The notes under the pieces were generated by a model, which was not told where the DNA came from, did no database searches, and saw only the letters and a program-made list of their open reading frames with translations. A DNA stretch of 64,000 bases. Source: Desulfocapsa sp050291935. Lineage in GTDB: Bacteria > Desulfobacterota > Desulfobulbia > Desulfobulbales > Desulfocapsaceae. The stretch is taken from assembly GCA_050291935.1 (NCBI GenBank), contig JBNKKR010000002.1:1-64000 (forward strand), read 5' to 3'. The position numbers and the translations under genes are program-made. The stretch's first letter is position 1; the number at the start of each line of letters is the position of its first letter. This document shows positions 34,754-44,486 of the stretch, piece after piece.

Positions 34754-34945
34754 TCACTTTATCTTAAGAAAACCAAGCAGCGCACAAATGCCACCACCGA
34801 CCAAGCCTCCCCAAGCTTTTAGTGGCACTTCCCCACTGATCGCTCTACTAATCTGAGAACTTGCGGAGTCATAGATGTTGTATCCCCACACAATCAATGC
34901 GACCCCAACCACTAACAGGACAATTCCAATAAATTTATTTGCCAT
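34754..34945 (-). CDS. DUF3185-like small membrane protein
   Basis: 63 residues with two TM segments (FIGIVLLVVGVALIVWGYN and a C-terminal WGGLVGGGICALLGFL), linked by the DSASSQISRAISG hinge that marks DUF3185. It is 28 bp upstream of the GlsB-like gene, so the two stress-type membrane proteins probably share a transcript. Function unknown. Confidence 0.75.
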   Translation of the reverse strand: MANKFIGIVLLVVGVALIVWGYNIYDSASSQISRAISGEVPLKAWGGLVGGGICALLGFLKIK

Positions 34946-34962
34946 AACAACACCACGCGCCC

Positions 34963-35478
34963 CTATACAGAAATCTTCGTTAGATCATCAACCATTTTCG
35001 TCACCTTCCACTGCTGTTCTTCATGGTCAAAATCAGCTATTTTTTCAATATCCATTTTCAGATAGCGCCCTTTCCCTTCAACGGCCACCGTGCCATCGGC
35101 AAGCAAAACCTCTCCACTCCCCTCAAAAAAACGTTTATCCTCCTTCGTTATACGAGCAAGCACCTTCACAGGACTATCAAGAGGAATTGGTTTTCTAAGC
35201 CGCATGGAAAAATCGATGGTAACTCCCCATATGGTATCACTGGTTGTAATCATAATGGCTCGTCCGATGGTCTCATCAAGGATTGTTGCAGCTATTCCTC
35301 CATGCAGACGTCCTGGATAGCCCTGATGTTCTTCCATCGGGTCAAAAACAGACAATAACTCCCCTGTTTCCAGTTCAAAAAATTTACTTTTCAGACCACT
35401 TTTGTTCTCCAGCCCACACACAAAACACATCTTCGAGTTGGGCTGTTTTTTACTTACATTAATCTCTTTCATATCCAT
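34963..35478 (-). CDS. PaaI-family hotdog thioesterase
   Basis: 171 residues. After a Cys-containing start (MCFVCGLENKSGL, a zinc-like or variable region of some family members) comes the hotdog core with HQGYPGRLHGGIAATILDETIGRAI, where the LHGG-x-x-x-x-x-x-D/E motif holds the active site, and VTIDFSMRLRKPIPLDSPV. It is expected to hydrolyse acyl-CoA. Located between the M48 protease and DUF3185 genes. Confidence 0.85.
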   Translation of the reverse strand: MDMKEINVSKKQPNSKMCFVCGLENKSGLKSKFFELETGELLSVFDPMEEHQGYPGRLHGGIAATILDETIGRAIMITTSDTIWGVTIDFSMRLRKPIPLDSPVKVLARITKEDKRFFEGSGEVLLADGTVAVEGKGRYLKMDIEKIADFDHEEQQWKVTKMVDDLTKISV

Positions 35479-35499
35479 ACCCTATAGCTTTTGCAGACC

Positions 35500-38007
35500 T
35501 TATTCGTCCACCTTTCTGTCTTCTTTTTCAATCTCTTTAATCTTGTATTGCAGCTCCTCAATGACAGCGCCATCATCCTGCCTGTGTAAAAGGTCCAATA
35601 ATGTTTTGTAATCCGCCAGTAACCCACCTTTATCCACATACAAGGCTTCTTCAAGACGAATCACCCTTTCCATTGTTTGGCGGCAATTTTCCATATCACC
35701 TTGCGCCTTATACACTGTATAGAGTTGTTTTAAATGGTGTACAAGATAAATAGAATCCTCACCGGAAAGTTCTTCTTCAACAAGCAATGCCTGGAGCAAA
35801 TAGTCCTTTGCCCGTAAATAGTTCTTCTGCTGTTGGGCGAGCTTGGCCATCCCCGTTAAACAGGAGAGCAACCCCTCCATATCCCAAATGGACATACTTT
35901 TTATTTGAGCAGACCAGTTGTGCACCGCATTTTCTTCTCCCAAAGGATTTTTTTCGTATATGGCAAAACAGTGTTCAAATAGTTTCTCCGCCTCAGCCCC
36001 ATTCGCATTAATTGTTACTAAGTAGCTCCCGTAATCGGCAAGTAAATAGGCATGGGCTGAGCTCCCAGGGCCATACTTTGCACTCACGATCTCAATTGCT
36101 CTGGAAAAATATGAACGTCCCACTTCCGGCAAAGTTGTAAACAGATCAATCTGCTCACCATACAACATATTTGCAATCAGATATACACCATCGTCTTTTT
36201 CTTCCACACCCTTGAAAAAATCAAAGTACCTACTCAGTACTTCCTCTATTTTATTAGTGTTTTGATCTCTTGCAGACAAGTCAAGAAGCCGTGAAAAAGT
36301 ATGTGTTATTTCATCAGCACTATCTTGATTATCCAACTGCAAAGCAAGAATCCGTAAATAGACACCTTCCACTTCCGACCAATTTTCCTGTGCAGTCAAA
36401 ACCCACGCCAAATTATCAAGGGCCCAAAGTTGCCGCAACCCTCGGCCTTGATACAGGGCCTCTCCCACCGCAACAGCTTCCCGTGCATAGTGTTCCGCAT
36501 CCGCATAATTTTTAAGATATATGGAAACAGAAACAAGATCATTGAAACAACGATAGCTTCTTGGATCTATCTTCCCAAATGTACCCTTTGTAAACTCCAG
36601 AGCCTCCAAAATGCTTCCTTGTGCGTCCATATACTTTTGCGCTTTTTGTTGCTGATAATAACGAGAATGCATCTTTTTCCATGTTTTCTCATCGGATGGC
36701 ATAAAAGCGTTCAAAATCATTACCAGCCCAACACCAATACAAAAAGTGGGCACAAACGTCTTCCAAAAGGCCCTTAAGGATTTTCTTTTGACCCCGAATT
36801 TCCCTTTGGCGACCATCTCTTCGCGTTCGTCAAGATCAAGGTGCCCATAATTTTGTTTTTTGCAAAAGTCCCTATCTACCCCATTAAGTGTTGATAGTTT
36901 CTCAATCCCTGCTAACAGGTGCTTATGGGACTCTGCTGAATGGGCTTTCACAAAACTGTCTGCCACAAACTCTGCTCGCAAACGAAGTCGCTTAAACACA
37001 CTTGCCGCCACAAAAATTCCCGCAAGCATCACCAGAGAACTGATTAACGAGGAGGGAAAAAGTTGCGCCTGATCAACAATTTGATATACGAGGTATAACA
37101 CCACAAAAGCATGTGCTGATCTACTAATCGCTGGTAGATAAACACTATCTTTTAAATGGCCAAGTTCATGGAGGATCACGCCTTGCAACTCTGCCACAGA
37201 AAGATGCTCCAGCAACTCAACCCCCACAATAATTTTATTATCAGGATATACTGCAAAAGCGTTTCGCACCCCTTTGGCAACACATTGAATTGGGATCTCA
37301 GCAAGAGACGGTACATCAGCAACCATTGCATTAAACTTTTGCTGCCAAGGAGGGCTTAAGCTCTCTTTTGCAATTGCCAAGCGGAACAAACGAATCCCAG
37401 GGCCAAAAATAAACTTTGTGGATACAAAATACAGGAGAAGGACACATACAATCGCCCCCACATATATGATATGAGTCCTTGCATCCAGAAGTGGCATGGA
37501 AAAGAGAATAAAAGGGACAAAAAAAGGAGAATACATTGCATTGATTTGCCAATGGTTGGCTCGCAGGTAGGCTTTCACTCCTAAAGGAGAAGTGGATTTC
37601 TTTCTGTGCCTAAACCAACTCCCCAACACTAACAGCAGCAAAATAACCTGCAGAAGAAAAAACTCCAGTATTGGAGCAAGGATCACAAAATGTTCTTTTA
37701 CAGTAACTTTGGCAAGGGGGGAAAGGATATAAACAGAGGCAATAAGATAAGCAACACCCGCCACCTGTTGAATACCAACAACCTTTTTTGACCACCAGGA
37801 CACACGCTCTTCCGGCGCCTGCGGATTGTCCACCTCTACTCTATTGAATCCTCTGGACAACAGGGCAGAAAGAAGCAAAAAGAAAACAGAAATCCCAAAA
37901 AAAGTAAGTGCGCTAAATCGTAATAGGACCAAGTCTGGAACAACAAAGAGGCTAAGCGGTGGAAAAGCCTCAACAGTCCATCCATGGAATATAATGGTGT
38001 TATTCAT
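35500..38007 (-). CDS. membrane M48-family metalloprotease with C-terminal TPR-like repeats
   Basis: 835 residues. Four to five TM segments lie in the first 200, as in HtpX/Ste24-type proteases, then the zinc site HELGH (280-284) in LQGVILHELGHLKDSVY, and the third-ligand region with RLRAEFVADSF (about 345). A further TM segment (about 425-440) precedes a 390-residue C-terminal part made of helical repeats with A-x-x-Y and L-A-x-x-Y-x-x-x-G spacing (for example YLKNYADAEHYAREAVAVGEALY), which I read as TPRs. M48 enzymes with TPR tails (BepA type) exist, but this one has a membrane N-half. Envelope quality control is a plausible role. Confidence 0.8.
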   Translation of the reverse strand: MNNTIIFHGWTVEAFPPLSLFVVPDLVLLRFSALTFFGISVFFLLLSALLSRGFNRVEVDNPQAPEERVSWWSKKVVGIQQVAGVAYLIASVYILSPLAKVTVKEHFVILAPILEFFLLQVILLLLVLGSWFRHRKKSTSPLGVKAYLRANHWQINAMYSPFFVPFILFSMPLLDARTHIIYVGAIVCVLLLYFVSTKFIFGPGIRLFRLAIAKESLSPPWQQKFNAMVADVPSLAEIPIQCVAKGVRNAFAVYPDNKIIVGVELLEHLSVAELQGVILHELGHLKDSVYLPAISRSAHAFVVLYLVYQIVDQAQLFPSSLISSLVMLAGIFVAASVFKRLRLRAEFVADSFVKAHSAESHKHLLAGIEKLSTLNGVDRDFCKKQNYGHLDLDEREEMVAKGKFGVKRKSLRAFWKTFVPTFCIGVGLVMILNAFMPSDEKTWKKMHSRYYQQQKAQKYMDAQGSILEALEFTKGTFGKIDPRSYRCFNDLVSVSIYLKNYADAEHYAREAVAVGEALYQGRGLRQLWALDNLAWVLTAQENWSEVEGVYLRILALQLDNQDSADEITHTFSRLLDLSARDQNTNKIEEVLSRYFDFFKGVEEKDDGVYLIANMLYGEQIDLFTTLPEVGRSYFSRAIEIVSAKYGPGSSAHAYLLADYGSYLVTINANGAEAEKLFEHCFAIYEKNPLGEENAVHNWSAQIKSMSIWDMEGLLSCLTGMAKLAQQQKNYLRAKDYLLQALLVEEELSGEDSIYLVHHLKQLYTVYKAQGDMENCRQTMERVIRLEEALYVDKGGLLADYKTLLDLLHRQDDGAVIEELQYKIKEIEKEDRKVDE

Positions 38008-38193
38008 AGTGAATCATATTTTCTACAGTCAGCGATTCTCCCCTACAATCATTTGCATAAGCGTAAATGGTATGGTAGTTAGCAAGACGATGGAAAGAAA
38101 AATTCCATTTACTTAGAGACAAACTACCCGACTTACCTTAATCGACAATTCCATTTATTCAAGCGTGTTGGGTGGGAATAAAGGAAGTACAAT

Positions 38194-38820
38194 ATGAGTT
38201 TAGAAAGTTATATCCCTTTTGTTTTGGCCACTCTGTTGATTCTTATCATTCCAGGGCCAACAATTATTCTCGTAATCAGTCAGGCAATGGCGAACGGCCC
38301 CAAATCTGTTCTCCCCCTTGTGGTGGGAGTTGTGCTGGGGGATTTCACTGCCATGACGCTATCACTTCTGGGCTTAGGGGCAATCTTATCCACCTCTGCA
38401 TTTTTATTTAGCATTTTTAAATGGATTGGAGCGCTGTATCTCTTTTATATCGGTATCAAATTATGGATATCCCCTCCCCAGGCAAAGGCTGTACGTAACA
38501 ACATACAAAATCCAGCACCACTCCAGCTATTAAGACGCTCTTATATTGTTACAGCTTTAAATCCCAAAGGCATCGCATTTTTTGTGGCCTTTCTCCCCCA
38601 ATTTATCAATCCAGCGGAAGCGGTACTCCCCCAACTCGGTCTGCTTGGTGGAACATTTTTACTCCTTGCTCTTCTCAATGCCACAGTATATGCCCTTTTT
38701 GCAGGCCAGCTCAGCAAATTTATTCAACAAGAGAAGGTCCGAAAGTGGTTTAACCGATGCGGCGGAGGAGCTTTAATTGGTGCAGGTATTGTTACTGCAG
38801 GCCTTCACCAAACCTCATAA
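38194..38820 (+). CDS. LysE/RhtB-family exporter
   Basis: 208 residues, six TM segments, with IPGPTIILVISQAMANGPKS at the start, a typical RhtB-type N-terminus, the LYLFYIGIKLW motif and TALNPKGIAFFVAFLPQF in the middle. Likely exports neutral amino acids such as homoserine or threonine; the substrate is not defined. It begins after 186 bp of non-coding DNA and is followed 24 bp on by the HD protein. Confidence 0.85.
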   Translation: MSLESYIPFVLATLLILIIPGPTIILVISQAMANGPKSVLPLVVGVVLGDFTAMTLSLLGLGAILSTSAFLFSIFKWIGALYLFYIGIKLWISPPQAKAVRNNIQNPAPLQLLRRSYIVTALNPKGIAFFVAFLPQFINPAEAVLPQLGLLGGTFLLLALLNATVYALFAGQLSKFIQQEKVRKWFNRCGGGALIGAGIVTAGLHQTS

Positions 38821-38843
38821 CTCTATCTACTACACATCCAAAA

Positions 38844-39419
38844 ATGTCAAAAATTCCAAACCGGGAAGAAGCCTACCAGTTACTTCTCCAATACAACACG
38901 TCAGAAAGTCTTATCAAACACGCCCTTTCCGTGGAAGCGGTAATGCGATTTTATGCTAAAAAGCAAAACGCGGATGAAGAAATGTGGTCCATTGTGGGGC
39001 TTGTCCACGATATTGACTACGAACAGTTCCCCGATCAGCACTGCATTAAGGCAAAAGAAATTTTGCAAGAGCAGGACTGGCCGGAAGAGTATATCCGTGC
39101 AGTAATGAGTCACGGCTACCAGATTTGTACTGACATCGAGCCAAAGACTGCGATGGAAAAGACCCTCTACGCCATTGATGAACTCACTGGCCTAGTGACC
39201 AGCACGGCATTGGTAAGGCCATCCAAAAGCGTGCTGGATCTCAAGCCAAAATCGGTAAAGAAAAAATGGAAGGATAAACGTTTCGCCGCAGGAGTCGATC
39301 GATCCATCATTGAAAGAGGGGCAACAATGCTCAATGTCCAGGTGGCCGATTTAATTATCGATACAATTTCGGGAATGCAGGAAGCGGCAGAGCAAATCGG
39401 CCTTAAAGGGAATCTTTAG
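38844..39419 (+). CDS. HD-domain phosphohydrolase-like protein
   Basis: 191 residues. The HD site reads SLIKHALSVEAVMRF, then GLVHDIDYEQFPDQH, and later MSHGYQICTDIEPKT, giving the H...HD...D pattern. The family (HDIG-type, often paired with SAM enzymes) acts on phosphate esters or nucleotides of unknown identity. The frame from 38757 overlaps the LysE gene; the ATG at 38844 begins the family sequence MSKIPNREEAYQLL. Its 3' end overlaps the convergent methyltransferase by 17 bp. Confidence 0.8.
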   Translation: MSKIPNREEAYQLLLQYNTSESLIKHALSVEAVMRFYAKKQNADEEMWSIVGLVHDIDYEQFPDQHCIKAKEILQEQDWPEEYIRAVMSHGYQICTDIEPKTAMEKTLYAIDELTGLVTSTALVRPSKSVLDLKPKSVKKKWKDKRFAAGVDRSIIERGATMLNVQVADLIIDTISGMQEAAEQIGLKGNL

Positions 39420-40440
39420 ACCAAATATCTTTTATCTTCCTGATAAAATTTCCAAAAAATGAATTATTTACAGAGCTTGCCCTAAGCTGTTCTCGCTCAA
39501 GTAAAAAATCCAGGGTTTTCTGTACCCCTACCCTATCGGGCCAGGATACTTCATTTACTGATGTTCCAAGAGACCATATCGAAAATATTTCCTCATCATT
39601 ACGACCATCCCCGACAAAGCCACAGGACTGCAGGACATTGGTAAGTGTCTTTAAGGAATAATAGTAGGTGTGAAAAGCATTAAAGACCATGAGCGGTTCC
39701 GGACTCCACTCCTTAGCATTAAAAACACCGGGAACCTCAATAAATATCTTTCCCTTTTCACTGAGAAGCTGCTTCAGCGATTGAGCATCATTGAGCGGGT
39801 CCAGAAAATGTTCAAAAACATGCCGTAAGATAACAACATCAAACTTTTCCTTGTGATCAAGTGCCGCCTTGAGCCCACCTGCTCGGAGATCAAGCCCTGT
39901 AAATTCCTTGCCGAGTTGCAAAATTCTCTCATCGTAATCATAGCCGACAAGAGTAGCACCTGTCCCCTTCAATGCATGCAGGCCCGCGCCATAACTGCAA
40001 CCGATCTCAACAACATTTAAACCTGTAAGATTCAAACGAGAAGTGATGACATCGACAAATTTCTCAGCCCTTGTGACACTTAATTGAAATCTTTCTTTTG
40101 TTACCTCAAAGCTTCCCGTCTGTAATGGCCAGAAGTATTTCTGGTAAATATCTATATATGTGGTGTTCTCCCACCGGGGATTGAGACGTATAAGACCACA
40201 ATTTTGACAGAGCACAGCAGATACCGGCAGCCCCCAACGATCTATGGTTGCCAGGAGTAAATCATCACCACTTGAACCACATAAACAGGAGTTTTGAACA
40301 AAATCTGCTCCCTTTGAAGCCTCAAGAATCGCTTCACGCGCCTTAAGTCGTTCCCCAGTAATATACTGATGGGCCTTTCCCCTTCTCGTATATCTCTGTC
40401 CCAATACACATGTCTTTTGAATATTTTCTTTCTGACTCAT
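39403..40440 (-). CDS. class I SAM methyltransferase with N-terminal zinc-ribbon-like motif
   Basis: 345 residues. The N-terminus has CLCGSSGDD and CQNCGLIRLNPRW (a Cys2-Cys2 pair as in Methyltransf_23-type sugar enzymes). Then NVVEIGCSYGAGLHAL, VVILRHVFEHFLDPL and KGKIFIEVPGV, standard SAM-fold motifs. Enzymes of this type methylate sugars of surface polysaccharides. It is the last gene of the minus-strand glycan cluster, directly after the glycosyltransferase. Confidence 0.75.
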   Translation of the reverse strand: MSQKENIQKTCVLGQRYTRRGKAHQYITGERLKAREAILEASKGADFVQNSCLCGSSGDDLLLATIDRWGLPVSAVLCQNCGLIRLNPRWENTTYIDIYQKYFWPLQTGSFEVTKERFQLSVTRAEKFVDVITSRLNLTGLNVVEIGCSYGAGLHALKGTGATLVGYDYDERILQLGKEFTGLDLRAGGLKAALDHKEKFDVVILRHVFEHFLDPLNDAQSLKQLLSEKGKIFIEVPGVFNAKEWSPEPLMVFNAFHTYYYSLKTLTNVLQSCGFVGDGRNDEEIFSIWSLGTSVNEVSWPDRVGVQKTLDFLLEREQLRASSVNNSFFGNFIRKIKDIWSKDSL

Positions 40441-40441
40441 A

Positions 40442-41587
40442 TTATAGCTGTCTCTGCCATCGTTGATGATATGTATCGTTAATTACAGTGAATAACTTTT
40501 CATGAAACTTAACCAAATCCAACTCTTTCACTGCAGTCTCTCGAGCATTTGCACCTATTTCCTTCCGCAATGCCTTGTCTTTTAAAAGTGTAAGAATTGC
40601 CCGGTTCAATTCCTCCTGTTTAAGACTGGTCACAAAAAGAAGATTCTTCTTATGTTGAAAAGGATATCCTTCAGCATTGGCCCCCTCTCTATTGGCAATA
40701 ACAGCTTTACCCATGGCCATTGCCTGTAAAAGAACTGTGGTTGCACCGGAATAGGAATTCGGAACAACCGGCAAGGCCAGCACTCTTCCCCTGGCAATAT
40801 GTCGGCGTATCTGCCTCATGTTAACATCTGTTAGAATTTCAACATTTTGAGGAACATTCCGAAATGAATCGGCAGTATTCTTGGTGGTAATAATTCTAAA
40901 AGACACATTTTTATGCATTCTTGCAGAGTTTAAGAGAAGCTCAAAATCTCTATGTACATCCGCACCAATACTTAACACATCAACATCTTCGTCCACTACA
41001 AGAGGCCTAAAGTATTTGCTATCTACTCCCGCCGCCATGAACACTGTATTTCCCTGAATACCAAATTCATTATTCAAGAGTTGTTCCTCAACCTTGCTGA
41101 CGCAAACAATACACTCTATCCCTTTTAGAGAGCGTATGACTAGTCGATGTAACCATGGTCGATACTGTTGCATTATCTTGAGTTTTTCGGGAAGCCCCAT
41201 GGGAATAAAAACAGTTGGACGCCTGGGCAGCAGGAAGCAAATTTGCCAATAAATTAGAGCCAACATTATCCTCTCTGAAAAAACAAACCAGAGGGGGCTC
41301 TTATAGAGATCCCGCCATACCGGAAAAACCCACTCAATCTCTCCATAAAAACGGAAGAGTTTTCCGAAGACAGTACGGTGCATCCATTGAATTAAACGTT
41401 CAAATTTATTATATGGAAGACACCGGAGGTTATGGACGAAAGGAATTCCGTTCTTCTGAAAAAAATCCAGACCATAGAAAAGGTAACGTTCCGGACACTC
41501 ATCCCTACCACTCATGATCTCGTCACGTGCGGAAATTCGTGGTGCACTTGGTGGAAACAGAAAGACTAGTTCTCCTTTTGCCATCAT
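40442..41587 (-). CDS. GT-B glycosyltransferase
   Basis: 381 residues with a GT-B-like C-terminal half: VLALPVVPNSYSGATTVLLQAMAMGKAVIANREGANAEGY (a group 1 or similar donor-site motif including E-A/G-x-G) and TLLKDKALRKEIGANARETAVKEL. The N-half carries VFIPMGLPEKLKIMQQY and the SKVEEQLLNNEFGIQ stretch that in GT4 enzymes precedes the donor domain. It is one of two GT-like genes in this cluster. Located after a 188-bp gap from the ABC transporter and followed by the methyltransferase. Confidence 0.75.
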   Translation of the reverse strand: MMAKGELVFLFPPSAPRISARDEIMSGRDECPERYLFYGLDFFQKNGIPFVHNLRCLPYNKFERLIQWMHRTVFGKLFRFYGEIEWVFPVWRDLYKSPLWFVFSERIMLALIYWQICFLLPRRPTVFIPMGLPEKLKIMQQYRPWLHRLVIRSLKGIECIVCVSKVEEQLLNNEFGIQGNTVFMAAGVDSKYFRPLVVDEDVDVLSIGADVHRDFELLLNSARMHKNVSFRIITTKNTADSFRNVPQNVEILTDVNMRQIRRHIARGRVLALPVVPNSYSGATTVLLQAMAMGKAVIANREGANAEGYPFQHKKNLLFVTSLKQEELNRAILTLLKDKALRKEIGANARETAVKELDLVKFHEKLFTVINDTYHQRWQRQL

Positions 41588-41775
41588 AATTTTTCTATAT
41601 TGAAAAAAATTGCATTTCCCCGAAATACCTATGCTCTACATAGTTTCAACACAAATTTGATCGTTATATTGCAAGCATCATTATAGGTATGACACTTGAC
41701 GAAAAAACCAATTGGGTTTGAAAACAAATTGGTAATTAAAAAGCAACTTTTAGATTCCTAAGAGATAATACAGTC

Positions 41776-43581
41776 TTAAAGTTGACAGCTGAAGAGTCTG
41801 CTATACACTGAGCTCTTTTGCAACAGATCCGTATGGGAGCCGATAGACTCGATTCTTCCTTGATCAAGAACAACTATTTTATCAGCGTGACGAATAGTTG
41901 ATAGACGATGGGCGATAATAATAGCTGTTACACCTTTAATGGCATCGTTGATGGCCGCTTGCACTTCTTGCTCCGACTCCGTATCCAGAGCGCTGGTTGC
42001 TTCATCAAGAATCAATATCTCCGGATGAGCATAAATGGCCCGAGCAATGGCAATCCGTTGTCGCTGCCCACCAGATATCCGCACCCCTCGATCCCCCACT
42101 TCAGTATCAAAACCATTTGGGAGACTATCAATAAAATCTTGTAAATGAGCGATTCGACATGCACGATCTAAATCATCATCATTCGCGTCTCTGCCCAAAA
42201 CAATATTGCTCCTGATGGAGCTGTTGAACAACAGACACTCCTGAGAGACCACTCCGAAGAGATTTCGATAAGCGGTCTGATTATATTCCCTGATATCATG
42301 CCCATCGAAAATCAACTGCCCTTCCAGAGGATCATAAAGTCTCAAAATCAAGTCAATAAGCGTCGATTTCCCTCCCCCGCTAACTCCTACGACTCCAACG
42401 ATTTCACCTCGTTTGATTTCGAGTTGGATAGTTTTTAAAATATTTGTTTCTTCATAACCAAAGGATACCTGTTGAAGTGATAAAGAATCCTGAAAATGCT
42501 TGGGCAACAGGTGGCCATCGGCTAGCTCATTTTTTGTGTTAACAATAGCAGAAAGGCGCGAAAAGCCCCCATATATTGAATACATACTCAAAAAATGCCT
42601 AGCGAGAGCGGAAAAAGGAACAACGAGTTGGGTTGCCATGTAGAAAAACATGGCCATACCGGCCGTAGTCATCAGCCCTTGAACAATAGCCTGATAGGAG
42701 ATGTAGAGAATGGCAACGGTTATGAACCCATCAGTTAAAAAGCGGATGGGATTTTCTATATACCGCGTCAAAGCATATCGGAAATGTTTATGCCTGACAT
42801 CAGCCGCATTCTTCCTTATTTTTGCAGCATCAAACTCCTCAGCAGAAAAGGATTTTATTACCCGGATGTTTTGAAAAGTCTCCTGTAAACTGGATGTCAG
42901 TGAAGCCAAGACGTCGTAGGCATTCTTGGTATATCGGTTCAACTTATTCCCTAAAAGATGCGTTACTGCTACATGCAGAGAGCCTACTAGCAAAAGTTGG
43001 ACCGTTAACGTGACATCGGTGCGCAACATTATCAGTCCATAGACCAACAGTTGAATAAAAGAGTTCACAACTCCACTAAAAACCGTTTCTATGGCCAAGG
43101 CTGTTTTGGGTAAATCTGTGGTAAACCTACTGATCAGTTCACCGGTTTTCTGTCGTAAAAAAAAACCTAAATGAAGACCAAGAAGGTGTTTGTGAAAAAA
43201 AACAATCATATCTTGCTGAATTCGCAAGCGAATAGACATGGACCAGGTGGTCACTAATCCGCCGACCAGAACAATCAATGCCGTTAAAATGAAATAGAGC
43301 ATTCCCGAGAGGAAAAAAGCGGATGCCATATCATCTTTTTGTCCAGCAACCACCTGCTGTAAGGTGCATCCCAGATTATCAAGAGATAATTCACGAAAGG
43401 ACTGCGCTGGAGTAGAATCACTCGGCAAGACATTGCCAAGTGCCGGTGCTAATACAAGTGGGCGAAGCCCAAGAAGAAAGCCAGGTGTCATATTCAAGAA
43501 AATCATGGCAATCAAAATCCAAGAATAAGGGCGAAGAAATGCACCTAAGAATCGTACTGTTTTAGAAAATTTACGTATCAT
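41776..43581 (-). CDS. MsbA/PglK-type ABC transporter (fused TM and ATPase)
   Basis: About 601 residues. Six TM segments lie in the first 340; the ATPase domain has Walker A VGVSGGGKST, the signature VRISGGQRQRIAIARA and Walker B ILILDEATSALD, plus the H-loop IAHRLST. Fused half-transporters of this kind flip lipid-linked oligosaccharides or lipid A. Inside a glycan cluster, a flippase for an assembled glycan is most likely. The frame to 43659 overlaps neuA; the ATG at 43581 (MIRKFSKTV) overlaps it by 11 bp and fits the family. Confidence 0.85.
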   Translation of the reverse strand: MIRKFSKTVRFLGAFLRPYSWILIAMIFLNMTPGFLLGLRPLVLAPALGNVLPSDSTPAQSFRELSLDNLGCTLQQVVAGQKDDMASAFFLSGMLYFILTALIVLVGGLVTTWSMSIRLRIQQDMIVFFHKHLLGLHLGFFLRQKTGELISRFTTDLPKTALAIETVFSGVVNSFIQLLVYGLIMLRTDVTLTVQLLLVGSLHVAVTHLLGNKLNRYTKNAYDVLASLTSSLQETFQNIRVIKSFSAEEFDAAKIRKNAADVRHKHFRYALTRYIENPIRFLTDGFITVAILYISYQAIVQGLMTTAGMAMFFYMATQLVVPFSALARHFLSMYSIYGGFSRLSAIVNTKNELADGHLLPKHFQDSLSLQQVSFGYEETNILKTIQLEIKRGEIVGVVGVSGGGKSTLIDLILRLYDPLEGQLIFDGHDIREYNQTAYRNLFGVVSQECLLFNSSIRSNIVLGRDANDDDLDRACRIAHLQDFIDSLPNGFDTEVGDRGVRISGGQRQRIAIARAIYAHPEILILDEATSALDTESEQEVQAAINDAIKGVTAIIIAHRLSTIRHADKIVVLDQGRIESIGSHTDLLQKSSVYSRLFSCQL

Positions 43582-44401
43582 TAAAGATTGTCCCAAAAGG
43601 GCAGAAAACACTAAAAAAAAGAGTCTTACCCAGTAATCGAGAACGTTTTTTGGGCTCACCTGTACTTGAAAAAATATCCGTTGATATCAAATCTACTTTT
43701 TCTTTTTCAAGAAGAAACTCGGCATAATCAATATCATCCTTTGTATCAACATCGACTGCATAATGTAAAGGAACAGGGATAGCTATAGAGGGACCAGCAA
43801 AAACATTTTTTTCCTTCAATATTGCCTCACTACGAGTTATCACTAGGTTGCCGAATAGATAGAATTTTGGCTTTAGTTGCTTATTAAAGCAGAGCATCCG
43901 CTCCTTTAAAAAATTAAAGCTTACGTACCTCCCATTAACAACACGTTGATTATAAGCGTGAAAATTATGCGGAAACTCGGTTATAGTTTGGACGGAGTTT
44001 GCCTCTTTATCTGCCAGCAAGGCGGAAATCGATTCATTGATATGGGTCGGCAGGACAAAAGGTGAAGTTGGTTGCAGCAGGGCAATAGCTAAAGGTATGC
44101 GCCCCTCCCTCTCTCCGATATCTTGAAGGAATTGGATCAGGACATCAATGATTGCGGTCTCATCCTGGGCGAGTGATTCCGGCCTCTGATGTACCTCAAG
44201 TCCCAATTGACGGCAATGCTCGCAAATTTTTTCATCTTCTGTCGAACAGAGAATACGATCCAGCGCTGATCTTGCACCAGCTCGAAAAACATATTCGATC
44301 AATGAATGATTCTGCAGGGTGATAAGGTTTTTATAGGGTATAGATTTTGACCCACCCCGGGCAGGAATAATCCCCCATATTTCATCGCTTATGGTATACA
44401 C
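43571..44401 (-). CDS. neuA: CMP-nonulosonate (acylneuraminate) cytidylyltransferase
   Basis: 276 residues with IWGIIPARGGSKSIPYKNL at the start (the P-A-R-G-G-S-K nucleotide motif of NeuA-type enzymes) and later ILCSTEDEKI and LLQPTSPFV, both standard. It activates a nonulosonic acid with CTP. Start: GTG at 44401, preceded by GAGGGGG at a good distance; the frame to 44452 lacks one. The stop overlaps the ABC transporter start. Confidence 0.85.
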   Translation of the reverse strand: MYTISDEIWGIIPARGGSKSIPYKNLITLQNHSLIEYVFRAGARSALDRILCSTEDEKICEHCRQLGLEVHQRPESLAQDETAIIDVLIQFLQDIGEREGRIPLAIALLQPTSPFVLPTHINESISALLADKEANSVQTITEFPHNFHAYNQRVVNGRYVSFNFLKERMLCFNKQLKPKFYLFGNLVITRSEAILKEKNVFAGPSIAIPVPLHYAVDVDTKDDIDYAEFLLEKEKVDLISTDIFSSTGEPKKRSRLLGKTLFFSVFCPFGTIFNDT

Positions 44402-44486
44402 GTTGTCCCCCTCAACAGACACTCTGCCGACAACAATTGGTTGCCAAAGCAATTATTATTGAATTGCAACATAATACAACAACGAG

